Origin: Pestalotiopsis fici W106-1
Taxonomy: Eukaryota; Ascomycota; Sordariomycetes; Amphisphaeriales; Sporocadaceae
NCBI RefSeq assembly: GCF_000516985.1
Contig: NW_006917103.1
Coordinates: 496,001-560,000, forward strand
Reading direction: 5' to 3'
Length of the DNA: 64,000 nucleotides
Part shown: piece by piece, positions 10,516 through 21,311 of the stretch
How positions within the stretch are numbered: the first letter of the stretch is position 1
Layout of the letters: every line of letters starts with the position of its first letter
The notes under the pieces: generated by a model
What the model was told of the DNA's origin: nothing
Database searches by the model: none
What the model saw: only the letters and a program-made list of their open reading frames with translations
Program-made: the position numbers and the translations under genes

Positions 10516-11743
10516 ATGGAGAACAGCCAGCCTGGTGAGTCTTGTCCTGTGATTTATTTCATGGGCGTCTTTCGCCCAGCTTCAATTTTCGGCATTTCAC
10601 ACTAACAAACTTGTCGGCGGCAGTGTCCAGTAGCCTCTACGTCTACACTCCTGACAAGGGAGCTCCCATCTTCTTCGCCGCTGCCTTTGCCATCTCCGCC
10701 CTTGGTCACATCTTCCAGTGCTTGTACGACTCCCTTCATTTTTCTCCCGCACTGTCACGGCCAGTCTTCTCAATACTGACGCGACGTGAAAACAGTCACC
10801 ATCAGAGCTGGAGACTCATGGGCCTGTATGCCATCAGTGCCATCATCCTTACCGCCGGCTATGCATTTCGCAGCTATGGAGCATTCTTCTACAGCATCAC
10901 CAGCCACGGCCTGGCCTTGTACACTCTCAGTCAGCTCTTGATTCACATCAGCCCGTAGGTCAACAGAGCTTGAATACTATCCATTATACCACGTTCTAAT
11001 GGTCTACCATACGCAGTCCACTCCACGCCCTAGCCAATTACTATGTCTTGTCCCGCGTTTTCGGCTACATTCCTCATCTGGCACCCTTCTCCTCCCGCAA
11101 GATCTTGGCTGTCTGCGGCGGTATTACCGCCTTCATTGAGCTTCTATGCATCTTGGGAGTTGCTCTGGCCGCCGACCGCACTAGTCCTCCAGACCAGCAG
11201 TCTGCCGGCAAAGGACTGATCATTGCTGCCGTCGCCCTACAGCTTACGGTCATTGTCTTCTTCTACATTCTCTCTGGTTACTTCCGCAGACAAATCACCA
11301 TGGACAAGATCACGTCTCCCGCCGCCATCACGCCCATGGTCGTCTTGTACATCAGCACCCTCCTACTCCTGATCCGCGGCGCCTACCGACTCGTCGACGC
11401 CATTGCCGACACGTACACCCACCGTGATGACTTTGGATTTGTCCAAGAGTCGAGCCCCATGATGCGCTACGAATGGATCTTTTACGTTTTCGAGGCCACC
11501 CTGATTCTAGCCAATTCCGCCATTTGGAACATTTGGCACCCTGGCCGCTACCTCCCCAAGGACCACCAGACTCATCTCGCTCCCGACGGTAAGACCGAGG
11601 TTCAGGGAGTTGAGCAGCCCGATCACCGCTCCATGGCTACCAAGGTTGGCCATATCCTCACCTTTGGTGCCTTCTTTGGCCGAAAGGATGGTCCACTGGA
11701 TGGTGAGGGAGAGGCCATTGCCTTGAACGAGATGGCCCGTTGA
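10516..11743 (+). CDS. RTA1-like lipid-translocating/stress membrane protein
   Basis: Four exons (10516-10534, 10624-10723, 10796-10954, 11017-11743) give 334 aa; donors are GTGAGT, GTACGA and GTAGGT, and frame and phase agree at each junction. The protein has the RTA1 pattern: SSLYVYTPDKGAPIFF, seven hydrophobic helices, SWRLMGLY, AGYAFRSYGAF, GAYRLVDA and YEWIFYVFEA. The family includes yeast Rta1 and Rsb1, plasma-membrane or ER proteins tied to sterol-drug resistance and sphingoid-base export. The C-terminal 70 residues are hydrophilic and cytosolic-looking. The first exon encodes only six residues plus a split codon, so the start depends on the first intron, which has an excellent CACTAAC branch site. 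Confidence 0.9.
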
Positions 11744-12462
11744 ACTAAATTTTCGCGGTTTCCCTGTTACACTGAAGGGAGAGAAAATGTTTGATGTGTC
11801 ATGACAACTGTCAACCCCGTTTGTCTCTGGCGCATACATTTATGCATTGATGTATTGGCTTGGTTTGAAGGAATGCGTTTTGATGTCTGGTCATATCGGC
11901 TTTGAGGCGGAATCACTTGGTATGCTTTCACGGTTTGCAAGATTCCGCTATGGGTCGTTAGTTGAGCAGCAACGATATGGAGGCAGACATGAATAATGAA
12001 AGATACAAAGTGTTTGCAATCTTAAGTCAGGACGGAGAAAGGGAATTTGAAAAGATATGGAAAATCACAACTTGTCATGGAATGGAGTTGGCTTTTGTCT
12101 TTGAGCATTCTACGTCAAGTCGCCTCTTTAGCTAGTATTTGTGGTAGTTAGTATATAGCATTTCGTGGTGTGCCCAATCCAATAGTTTCCAAATCCCGTA
12201 CTTGCTATTTTTCTAACACAAAGAATTGATTATTCCATGCCAGCGCCGTTTATCCCAAATTATTCGACTTTGCATGCAGTCCTTGTCGTAATCAATTTAC
12301 CCACTAAGTAGGTAGCTTGAAGCTGCAGTTGCCTTGCCTTGTTTCGACACATCTTTTATTCTTTTTTCCTTCCCTTTCCTTCCTCACTCTATCTTCACTC
12401 CACACCAAAGTTTGAAGCAGGCAACCCAGTGTCGCCGGCTTCAAGCTGTATCATCAATCATC
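11744..12462. other. Intergenic region
   Basis: AT-rich spacer. The last 130 bp, before the gene at 12463, are CT-rich (from about 12335), as is common in fungal promoters. Confidence 0.4.
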
Positions 12463-13769
12463 ATGGACATCCCCGCTGCCGCCTTGCGCCCTCAGGGCAT
12501 GGGACTCCTCGAGAATGATATCCGGCTCATCATCTTCCTCGTGGTCGATTTCAAGTCAATTCCTAATCTTGCCCTTACCAGCAAAGCGTGGAGTACGTCT
12601 TCCATACCTGACCCTGTCGCTGGCACGTGCTAATATATCCTCTGTCATCAGCCACCACATACGCCGCGCATCGAACATACATCCATCGCTACTGCCTTCG
12701 TGGCGTCATTGGCGAAGAGAATATGTCAATTGCCTTTGCCCGCTATGCCGCTTCGCAGCTCACCTGGACGCCTTCGCCCATACGCGGCTTCAGCAAGTCG
12801 TGCTCTCTTGAAGAACTACCTGTCAAACTCCAAGAGTTCGGCAACAAATACCTGGTTCCTGGAGCCTTAATGCCGTCGGATATTGACCATAAAATGGCTA
12901 GAGGCATGATTCACTTCCACACACATGTGAGAAACTGGTCATCAAACTTCGGTTATTTATCTAGGGAGTCGTGGACGGATCGTCTATGGGACTTTGAGAG
13001 CCTCGCATTGAACAACCAAGAGATATCGAGATTCGAAAATTCCGTGTACATCCTCGAGATTCTGAGGCTGCTATTTCCTGTATACTTGGAGGACGACCGC
13101 GAGGAAGACAGAGAAATCTTCACCGCTCTTTGTCATTTCTTCGCGCCATGGCAATTGCACATTATTAAAGAGATCGAAAACAACATGATCGAACTTTGCC
13201 CAGGTATGTCACCTGGTCACATCAATTCGGTTTTGTCAGCCATGGAAGCTAATTGAGCATTCTAAGATTGGTATCTCTCGGAATTCACCGATAACAACGT
13301 CGTTAGCGATGTCTCGGCATTTGAGGCCATTTTTTCATCATTAGGCGTGGAAGGAATTAGCGAGAATCGTGTTCATGGTGTTCTCAAATGCCAGTCATTG
13401 GTGGAGGACATGCTGCGGGCTGAGAACAGACAGATCTTTGCTTTGACCCCACGACATGAATATCAGCCTCCTCTCGGTACTTTAAGCTGGCTCTTTGAGA
13501 AAGATACCTTGCATCAGATTCAACGTGCTGATATCGAAGAACTTCTGAGCAAGTATCCGGAAGATGATACCGGACCAGCCGATTGTTGGCTATATCAGCA
13601 GACACTGAGTGTTGCGTTGTGCGCTAAGCTCCCAAGTCCACTATACATGATTTCCCCACGTATTTGTGATCGCAAGACACTGGAACACAGGTTTGGAGGG
13701 TCTTTTCCAAGCAGGAGCGAGTTGATTGACAACCTCGACGGCGCTCAAGTGGTCGACCGTAACTACTAG
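12463..13769 (+). CDS. F-box-like fungal protein
   Basis: Three exons (12463-12592, 12652-13203, 13267-13769) encode 394 aa. Introns have donors GTACGT and GTATGT with branch sites GCTAATA and GCTAATT. The segment LLENDIRLIIFLVVDFKSIPNLALTSKAW (about residues 15-43, shown in the join of exon 1) follows the F-box pattern of hydrophobics and the closing ALTSK. Usually this is the part that binds Skp1 in SCF ubiquitin ligases. No leucine-rich repeats or WD repeats are evident after it; the rest is a mixed helical chain of unknown fold. The F-box call is from pattern only and is moderate. Confidence 0.75.
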
Positions 13770-14166
13770 GTAGTTTGGTTCAGGGAGGGACTCGGTGACC
13801 TCGCGGCTAGGAAGAGGGTGACTACAGCCTAGTACAATCGACGATGGGTTTTGAGGGACATGCAGTCAACCCACGGGAATATACTTCGTTAATCAGTTAC
13901 ATAATCTACGTTAGTCTAGCATAGCTATATGACCCGTTTCATCTTAAGAGAGGTAACATGAGACACAGCAGACGAACGGATCAAACATGGGTAGTTCAAA
14001 TCATGACGTTTGAAGCCAAATAATAAAGTGAACAATCATATCTGCAATAAGGTACTTGATGTCGGCGACTTCAAACTCGCTCACTATAGACATGCCTGAT
14101 CCAAGGAATTTATGTGATCCCTTGACAGCATCACTAGTGTTGGTAAGGGCTATTATTTTGAAAGTA
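13770..14166. other. Spacer between convergent genes
   Basis: 397 bp separating two 3' ends; no gene seen. Confidence 0.4.
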
Positions 14167-15519
14167 TCAGAGCTTCTTGATCAACTTTACAGAGAATCTC
14201 ATCCTTGCAATTAGGACTAACAACGCAGAAGCCAATGCCATTGCGCCGGCGTAGTACATTGCCGGTCGATATGGATTGAGCCCACGATTCTCGCCGCCAT
14301 AAGCATTGAGTAAGAATCCAGCAATGGGAGCACCCATTAAATAGCCCCCAGCCCAGCCGGTAACTATCATCCCCATTGCAACACTCAATCTGGCAGATCC
14401 GAATATGTTACCTACTACGGTAGGCATGGTAGCAAAGAAACCTCCGTTCGAAAGACCATTGATAACAACAAATGCGGCCAAAGGTGCCAGTGAATGTGAT
14501 GCGGGCCAGATAATAAGCATACTCAAGGCACAAATGAAGAGTGAAGCAAAGAGTGTATTGAGGGCGCCCAAAGCATCGCAGAGAGCTCCACAGCCAATAC
14601 GCCCAATGGCAGATGCAAAGTTGAAACCTGCAAGCAATCCGGCTGCAGTACTAGATGACAAGCCGAGCGAATTGACATAGAGTGGGAGGAAAAAAGGCGG
14701 TACAAACAGGGGAAATGTACCCACGGCTCCCGCGGCGAAGAGAATGACGAATTGAGGATCCCGGAACAGACGCCACTCGATACGACTTTGTGATCTGACC
14801 GGCACACGCTCCCGGATAAGCCACGCAGCCGGGAGTCCAGTGGCGAGGGTCATGAGTCCAATGACACGAAAAGTCCATGGTATACCGAGCTTGATGATGA
14901 GTTCGTCCATGATGAAACTAATGACGGCACCACCCAAACCTCCCCCAGCAAAGACGATACCATTCGCAAGCCCACGTTTGCGATAAAAGTATTGCGCCGG
15001 TGTTGTGGAGCAAACCATGAATGAAAGGGCGACTCCAAAGCCCATGACTATGCCATTCGTGGCGAAGAGACCGCCGACGCTGCTGGTCGCAAAGCCACTG
15101 AGGATATTCCCCAGGCCTAGCAGGAATACTCCGAGGATGGCAGTGTTCCTAGCACCGGCGCGTGCAATCACACCGGCAGAGGCGGGAGCAAGGATGGACA
15201 CAAATGTTACTGCCAGAGACCCTACATACGACAGCGTGGCTGGCGTTGAGAGTCCTTGGGCGACGAGCGCGCTTTGTATAATGCCCCAGCAGTATGTTAT
15301 CCCGACGAACCACCAAGTCATGACGGCGCAGGCTGACGCAATGACCCAGCCGAAACCTCCATCCGGGACGGCGGCATCGGCGAGTTGCGATTCTCGGAGG
15401 ACTGCGTCTGAAGGAATCGGCTCGTTGCTATCGTCGTGCCTGTCGTCGAGTTCCAACGGTGCAGCAGCGAATCGGACTTGTGTGGCGTGGGCTGGTGGAT
15501 CAGGTGTCTCGAGCGACAT
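14167..15519 (-). CDS. MFS transporter, monocarboxylate (MCT) type
   Basis: Intronless, 450 aa from the Met at 15519. The frame is open further up, but the extra N-terminus is not like the family, while the chosen start gives a normal 45-residue hydrophilic lead. The signature PDGGFGWVIASACAV precedes TM1, matching the [D/E]G[G/S][W/F]GW motif of the monocarboxylate porter family. Twelve hydrophobic segments can be traced, with the loop-2/3 motif GVIARAGARN and a central loop RERVPVRSQSRIEW. Fungal members move carboxylates, or riboflavin-like compounds, across the plasma membrane; the substrate here is unknown. Confidence 0.9.
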   Translation of the reverse strand: MSLETPDPPAHATQVRFAAAPLELDDRHDDSNEPIPSDAVLRESQLADAAVPDGGFGWVIASACAVMTWWFVGITYCWGIIQSALVAQGLSTPATLSYVGSLAVTFVSILAPASAGVIARAGARNTAILGVFLLGLGNILSGFATSSVGGLFATNGIVMGFGVALSFMVCSTTPAQYFYRKRGLANGIVFAGGGLGGAVISFIMDELIIKLGIPWTFRVIGLMTLATGLPAAWLIRERVPVRSQSRIEWRLFRDPQFVILFAAGAVGTFPLFVPPFFLPLYVNSLGLSSSTAAGLLAGFNFASAIGRIGCGALCDALGALNTLFASLFICALSMLIIWPASHSLAPLAAFVVINGLSNGGFFATMPTVVGNIFGSARLSVAMGMIVTGWAGGYLMGAPIAGFLLNAYGGENRGLNPYRPAMYYAGAMALASALLVLIARMRFSVKLIKKL

Positions 15520-16132
15520 GATGGTGAGCTGAAAGTGGAAAGTGGTTGCAGAGATACAGTAGTCAATGTTGGAAAGTCTCGTGCTTCTGGCGAGATTAAG
15601 AAAGGTAAGTAAGCCGCGGAGGATTTGCGCTACAACGGCATTGATAAGCGCAAGGGGTGAAATAGTATGATAATGCTCCAATCCAACATGTCAATAATAG
15701 GGCGTATTGGATATCGCAATATCGGCGCAGAAATGTGGATTTCTTATACTAGCGCCCAATAAGCTTGTTCCCTGCACATCTCGAGGCCGGGTCGGGTTGG
15801 AGCCTGGCGTCGGTTGGACATGATAATTTATAATCAGCTGTCTAGGCATCACCTTGCGGCTTAAGGGGGAACCTTTTTACGCAAGAGCTAGACTTTCTTG
15901 GTCAAGACTTTATAGTAATGCTTTGTCTGTCGAAACTGTCCAGAGCCATGAGACGAGTCCGGAAAATCATGCATGTGAACCAATCTCGGAATAACAATGG
16001 CTTATATGAAGATGTCATTGATTATACGCCTTGAGCAAGAAATTACCACTAAATAAGACTATTCTTTCTTATCCAGCCCCACCATCCAAACCTTCTCTCT
16101 TTTCCTTTTTCTTCTTGTTTTTGTGCGCCAAT

Positions 16133-16514
16133 ATGTGTTTGGTCCTCTACGACTTCCGTAATGACTACAGTGATGGAGCACATCGTGACATATTGGCGGC
16201 AATTGCAGCTATTAATACAGAGAAGCTGACCATACTGCAGCCGCACGCATACTCACCCAGCAAAAGATGAATGCACTGGATGCTTCGGTTCATCTAGTCG
16301 CGAGTGGAAACATGGCCAGTACCCCAGTCGTTGGAAGCTGTTTACGGCCCCGCGAGCCTTCATCTGCACAGTAAGTGATCATATTGTGGTTTGGGAAACG
16401 GGTGCGATCGAGGCTATTGGGCAGTATGCCACTCAATCCACGGAGATCAAGTCTATGGATCACTCACCTATTCTAAATCAGTCTGTCTCTATATCAATCG
16501 CCCATGAACTGTGA
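16133..16514 (+). CDS. Possible 74-aa orphan with two introns (weak)
   Basis: A splice model closes cleanly: exons 16133-16157, 16261-16370 and 16425-16514, donors GTAATG and GTAAGT, acceptors CCAG and GCAG, all phases matching, stop TGA. The product begins MCLVLYDFP and has a CTGC pair followed by REWKHGQYPSRWKLF. The middle exon looks more coding than its surroundings. Against it: the first intron passes several earlier AGs, its donor is average, and no family is recognised. It might instead be a gene relic. Confidence 0.27.
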
Positions 16515-16766
16515 ATCTCTTTCTCCACGGTGCTATTTGGCCCCTTCCATTCCTAGTCACGTCTAGGGTAGACGAGCAATCGAATAGCCCAAACACAGGT
16601 AGTCCAGGTTATTATGTCTAAGCCAGATAATGAAGTGAATAAACATGTGATTTATTCACAATCGTGAAGAGCATTCACCATCATGTCACAGAAACCTCAG
16701 TCCGTTCGTGATTGAGTGATAATTTCAAGAAAGTGATTTGCGCTCGCGAGTCTTATTTTCTTTCTC

Positions 16767-16773
16767 TATAAAA
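16767..16773 (+). promoter_or_regulatory. TATA box upstream of the repeat-bearing orphan
   Basis: TATAAAA in a CT-rich context, about 104 bp before the ATG at 16877. It supports real transcription of that gene. Confidence 0.6.
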
Positions 16774-16876
16774 GACTGTTGGTAGGCTATCGAAGGAAGT
16801 CTTCCAGCACCATTATAGTTACAGTTTACGCAAACAATTCTATTTAGTCTACAGTGCACATACACAATTCATCACG

Positions 16877-17791
16877 ATGCCGAAGCCAGAGAAGTCAGAC
16901 AAGTCGCATCGGCGCGACAGACCCAAGGAACAAAAGCCCGAAGTGCCAAACTTCCTCGGTCAACTACAGATGTTCATTCAAGACACACAGACAATGGAAG
17001 AAACCTATGGCCCAAGACCTAAAACCAAGCAAAGAGATTCTCACAGAGACGCACATAGAGAATCTCGTCACAGAGAATCTCACCGCAGAGAACCTCACCA
17101 CAGAGAACCTCACCACAGAGAACCTCACCACAGAGAACCTCACCACAGAGAACCTCATCACAGAGAATCTCATAGGGAGCCTCGCAGACACTCTACAGGC
17201 TTGAGCTCGGAAAGTCGCAAGGATCATCCAGGATTGGGGTTTCTCAGCGCCATGCCAAATAGCCAGCTGGTAAGGGAGTATGGACTATCGGAGCCTAGAC
17301 AAAGCAGATCAACAACCCAGGACGCTTCGAACCACCGATACCACAACTCAAAGTCTTCCGGTGAGAGAGAGAGCGTAGGACACTCACACGGCCATGGCAG
17401 CTCACAACCCCCTATCAACAAGAAGGTATATGGCTGGTAGGGGGATGAGTAGACCCTGAACGTAGCTTTCTGCGTCCGCGGGTCTTTTATGGAAGACTAC
17501 ACTGATTCAGAGAAGAATAAAGAGGTCTGGGCCTGGTCTGGTCAACTGAATTCCCAAAGGAAAGAATCTCAGGCGGAAGTTCAGAAGTGGATGGAAACCT
17601 ACCATTTCAGGAGCGTGCTAAATCCACGCTCAGTAAGTAGGCAGCCTTGAGAGAAAGTAATCAATAAATAACAAGCAATAAATCGTTGTATTCTGCTGAT
17701 TCGGCAGGTATGCCCCATGTGTGATTCTCGATTGGGCCTCCAAGACGCCTTCATAGTGAAATTCGCTAATCAACCACTTTGCAAAGCATGA
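16877..17791 (+). CDS. Repeat-bearing orphan protein with Cys-containing tail
   Basis: A continuous frame from 16877 reaches a stop at 17440 (187 aa): a basic head (MPKPEKSDKSHRRDR), about seven REPHH-type pentapeptides, and a Ser/His/Gly-rich tail. The same frame after the stop is again coding-like from about 17489 (MEDYTDSEKNKEVWAW, then QKWMETYHF). It then meets a good intron (17633-17707, GTAAGT to GGCAG) and resumes with VCPMCDSRLGLQDAF, ending at TGA 17789-17791. I infer a three-exon gene whose first intron removes the 17440 stop. The best-fitting donor is 17361 (GTGAGA) with acceptor 17495; a donor at 17426 is also possible. The CPMC and later Cys hint at metal binding. No family is recognised. 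If the splicing is wrong, 16877-17440 stands alone. Confidence 0.5.
17069..17173 (+). repeat. 15-bp minisatellite, seven units
   Basis: Seven tandem 15-mers of the form CACAGAGAACCTCAC with one or two changes each, plus two worn copies just upstream (about 17042-17068). The unit is five codons long, so gain or loss of copies keeps the frame; it encodes a REPHH-like pentapeptide. Confidence 0.93.
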
Positions 17792-18136
17792 AAACCACGA
17801 GAGCGGCCAGGCGGATCAACTTTACATATTTTTTCCCCCCTCCTGGTCCTCCATATTTCTTTCTTTCGTTTTTGGATATTGAACGCTAAAGGCTATGTTT
17901 GAAAATGCGTAGAATAAAATCTATTTTCATGCAAGAGGGTAATATAAATCTTGAAAAGGTCATCTTTCACATCTTACTCAAGGATGGTCTGGTCTTGTTC
18001 GATCATAGTGTAAAGATAAATTGATGGAGATGCATGTCGACTTAATCTTGTGAAGGTTGTTGCAGAGCTGTCTGTGGCTCAGTTCCAGGACGATATGCTG
18101 GGTATGGTGCAGATTGATGCTGTGCCAAGGCATTGA
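17792..18136. other. Spacer between convergent genes
   Basis: 345 bp, AT-rich, no gene seen. Confidence 0.4.
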
Positions 18137-19279
18137 TTAGTATTGATCAGTTGGAAATGGGGATTCTATAATACTGACCATGGCCTCTGCAGGCCCTCCA
18201 ATGGTATTCTTGTAACGCGTTTCCCAATCTTCACTTTTGGCGTGAAAGCAATAATACAGCCAGTCAAAGACTTTGGGCAGCGGAATCGTGATTGTGCCTT
18301 TGAAGCCTGACGACTCTCCGTCGTCCGAGACAGACGCAGACTCATCATAATCAGGGTCGACGGCAGTCAGCGGTAGTGTCGTGTCCCATGCATCTGCTGC
18401 TCCGGGTGTCTTGGGCTGATATTGGGTCTTTGAAGTTATAACCGGGTGATTCAAGACTTCCTTATCCACTACCAAGAAACAGTCCGTTGCTAGGCCTTCG
18501 GGGATCTCATTCTGCTCCCTCATTGTCTTGAATCGTCGTCGCAACGTGTCTATATCCGCCCCGTCAAGTTGCGACTCGGAGACAAAGAGAGGCTCAAGAT
18601 TGCGTTTCAGTTCTTGTGCTCTGTACCAGCAATGAAACTGTTTCATTGCAGTAATGGAATGAATCGCCGTGAATAGTTTCCATTTATCATCCATTCCCAC
18701 GCCGTAAGCAGTCCGAAAGACGACAAAGCCCCAGCGAGGCAGCTTGGCGGCAAACATGTCGAGCACCCAGAGTGGGCGCATGGATTGGATCTTTGCCTCC
18801 ATTGCAGCCTTCTTCTCCTGCTTGATCTTTGCTTTGCGCTCCTTTCGGACCTGGTCAAAGGCCCTGTCGCGAAAATACGTACGGCGCCACACTTCTTGGT
18901 CATAGTCATTGGCCAGGAGCTCGAGGACTTGTTGCACCAGCCGCTTCTCGTCGGGCAAGAGATCCATCTCAAAGTAGGGCGCGCGTCTGAAAAGAATCAT
19001 GGCGCACTCGTCCTCGGTGAGCGTGTCGGCGCCGCTGGTCATGACCTTGTCCTTGAGTTCTGGCAGAGAAAGCCCGACTTTTTCACGACAGAGGCGGTCT
19101 TCCTCCTCGGGGGGAAGGCGGTGGGATATCTGGTTTCTCTCGGCCCGCGTAACAGCTGCTGGGTCTCCTACTGCTAGTATGCGCTCATGTAGTTCTCTAA
19201 GCTCCTTGGACATGAAGGCTGGTGGCTGATCGATCACATAGTAAAGCTCACGCGCGACATGCTCGGTCAGTCTCGGCAT
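18137..19279 (-). CDS. Orphan protein, 380 aa, function unknown
   Basis: Intronless frame. I start at the Met at 19279 (MPRLTEHVARELYYVIDQPP) because the 72 residues upstream are of different, poorer composition, and a 5' UTR is expected. The chain has a charged helical first half (DQVRKERKAKIKQEKKAAME, about residues 160-180) and then an aromatic segment LPRWGFVVFRTAYGVGMDDKW that resembles a motif I associate with lineage-expanded hypothetical proteins of filamentous fungi. No signal peptide, membrane helix or catalytic motif is seen. It could be soluble and nuclear or cytosolic. Function is unknown. Confidence 0.8.
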   Translation of the reverse strand: MPRLTEHVARELYYVIDQPPAFMSKELRELHERILAVGDPAAVTRAERNQISHRLPPEEEDRLCREKVGLSLPELKDKVMTSGADTLTEDECAMILFRRAPYFEMDLLPDEKRLVQQVLELLANDYDQEVWRRTYFRDRAFDQVRKERKAKIKQEKKAAMEAKIQSMRPLWVLDMFAAKLPRWGFVVFRTAYGVGMDDKWKLFTAIHSITAMKQFHCWYRAQELKRNLEPLFVSESQLDGADIDTLRRRFKTMREQNEIPEGLATDCFLVVDKEVLNHPVITSKTQYQPKTPGAADAWDTTLPLTAVDPDYDESASVSDDGESSGFKGTITIPLPKVFDWLYYCFHAKSEDWETRYKNTIGGPAEAMVSIIESPFPTDQY

Positions 19280-20326
19280 CTTGTTGATGGCTTGAAAGAA
19301 AAGAATGCTAATCAAGGTGAGTACTCGGTGGTATGAGTCTTGTCTGCCAACTTTGATAGATGTAGTTGAGAAATGATGAAAGAAATGTCCAGACCTGGGA
19401 CAGTCGTCATTGCTCTTTTGAAGATTGAGATAGTTATACAGCTTTGGCTCTTGCTGCCTATTTATGGAGACCAGACCAGGGGTCTTCATCTCCACTGACT
19501 TGTCACATCAGGTGAAGAGAGATTTATGCCTAAATGGCTGTTGGTGCACAGATGGTGATCCTACATCTGCATGATTTCTCAATTTCAAAATAGTGGTTGT
19601 AGGATACGAGCTATAGGTAGAATATCACATATTTATACCGATTCAGTAAAATATTGTTTGCGGATTCGCAAAGGCACGATATTTTTGAACGAATTCGTCA
19701 ACAGTTGGAAGTTGAGACAGGGTTGAAAGCTTGGGGAGATCTTTTATTGTGATTCAGTACAATATATTTCAATATACGATCTAATCTGTAAAACTACAGA
19801 GTAGATATCTTCATCTTGTGATTCTCACGCCTTAATACTCATCCCCACCGTCTAGACCAGGCCTAGACTTTGGGAAAACGTGCCAGTGGCTCCTTGGAAA
19901 AACCTTGGCGATTGATGTCCAGAAAGGCAATGTTATCTGCATAGAGTACGTACAAGGTTTCTGCAGGCTCCCCCACTCTCCCCAGCCACCCCATAAGCTT
20001 CTACCCCCAGAAACCAAGAGAGAGGCAAAATGCGGAATAGTCGTAATTGGTTAGCCAGCTAGCTACTGGCATATGTCATTGTCTCTCAAGTGCATGCTTC
20101 TACAGCGTCTCAGGCACTGAATTCTGAATTGAGCTACACTGGCATAGCAGATCATATATCTCACAATTATCGCGATATTTCCAAGCTGAATTGTATGGAT
20201 TTCAGTGAGATATCACTGAGATCCAATTAAAAAGGAAGTCGGCGCAAGCCATTATTCTTCGGCTCCAAAAGGCCTTGCCGTCACAAACCCCACGCAGAGC
20301 AGAAAACAACTATAAAAAAAAAAAAA
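19280..20326. promoter_or_regulatory. Divergent upstream region
   Basis: 1.05 kb between divergent starts. It ends in a run of 13-14 A immediately before the ATG at 20327. No gene or known operator was identified. Confidence 0.45.
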
Positions 20327-21311
20327 ATGTCGACCGTGAGCGCCAGCAAGCCCATTACAATGACGGACCGCGGACCGACGGGGCCTTCTTCATACCTCCA
20401 GCAGGAACCACAGCCCCCAGGCATGATCGGTCCAACGCCGTCCTTTCCGGGCCCGCCGTCGCCGTCCGACTTTCGGCCCATGCGGCCCTCGGGTGGTGGT
20501 GGTTTCCCAACCACGGCCTTGCCCTTTCCACAGCCGCCGCAGCAGCAACAACCATCACTGCCACCGACTCAGCCCGTATCCATGGCGCACACGGCCGAGG
20601 GACTCAAGTACATCCGGACCGCGGCCGAGAGCTCGCTGCGCGACTACGTCTCGCTGCAGCGGCGGCGGCGCTACGACGATCCCGTGGCCGAGGACCGCCT
20701 GCGCATCCAGAGGGGCGTCGCCCTCGCCGACTTGCGCACGCTGCGCAGTGGCGTTTCGGCCTTGGTCAAGGCTAGCGAGTCCCATCGTTGGGGACGATGG
20801 GTTTTGGGGGGATTCTTGTGAGTATTTTGATCTTACCTCTTCCCTGTCTTGCACTCGTTTTAGTCCCTGAAGATGTATATATATACACATATAAGTAGAT
20901 AGATCTTCGGATTTCTTCCATTTTGGGCCCTGATATTGTCATACATGCTAACCCTTTCTCAAACTTGAAAGCGCAACTCTCATCCCAGCAGTCCGGCGGC
21001 TCTTTCGTCGGCCCTCAGATGACCAAGAATCATCCAATGACACCGAGTACGCCTTTCGCAAGAGCAAGGGTCTCATCTCGCGCACCTGGACCTTGGTGCG
21101 TAACAATGGAGCGCTCGCCTCCATGGGCCTGCTCGTCCTCTCGGTGCTCTACGTCTTCCAGGCCGAGGTGTCGCTGCGGGTGGCGAGGACCGTGTCCAAG
21201 CGGCTCAAGCGACTTATCCAGAGGATCGAGATTGGAGATGAGGTGCTTGATGAGAAAGATCTCAACCTCTTTACGGGCTGGCGATGGAGGGTGCTATCAT
21301 GGAAAAGTTGA
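20327..21311 (+). CDS. Predicted two-helix membrane protein, function unknown
   Basis: Two exons (20327-20817, 20972-21311) and a rather long 154-nt intron (donor GTGAGT, branch GCTAAC, acceptor AAAG) give 276 aa. The first 90 residues are proline/glutamine-rich and disordered. A conserved-looking core follows: GLKYIRTAAESSLRDYVSLQ, RIQRGVALADLRTLRSGV, a hydrophobic stretch around WVLGGFLATLIPAVRRLF at the exon joint, and a clear membrane helix ASMGLLVLSVLYVFQAEV. The tail is basic and amphipathic (RVARTVSKRLKRLIQRIEIG). The arrangement suggests an organelle membrane protein with a cytosolic proline-rich arm; the organelle cannot be told. Confidence 0.8.

Larger units (their letters stand above)
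15520..16876. other. Intergenic region with one weak gene candidate
   Basis: 1.36 kb lying between a minus-strand transporter and a plus-strand orphan. It holds a candidate small spliced gene (16133-16514) and a TATA box at 16767. Confidence 0.4.

Noticed and set aside
16854..17204. Alternative frame through the minisatellite giving a TENL repeat protein
   Set aside because: It exists because the 15-bp unit has no stop in any forward frame; it lacks a coding-like sequence outside the repeat.
20312..20326. TATAAAA followed by an A-run just before the ATG at 20327
   Set aside because: Too near the start codon to be a TATA box; more likely a leader A-tract.
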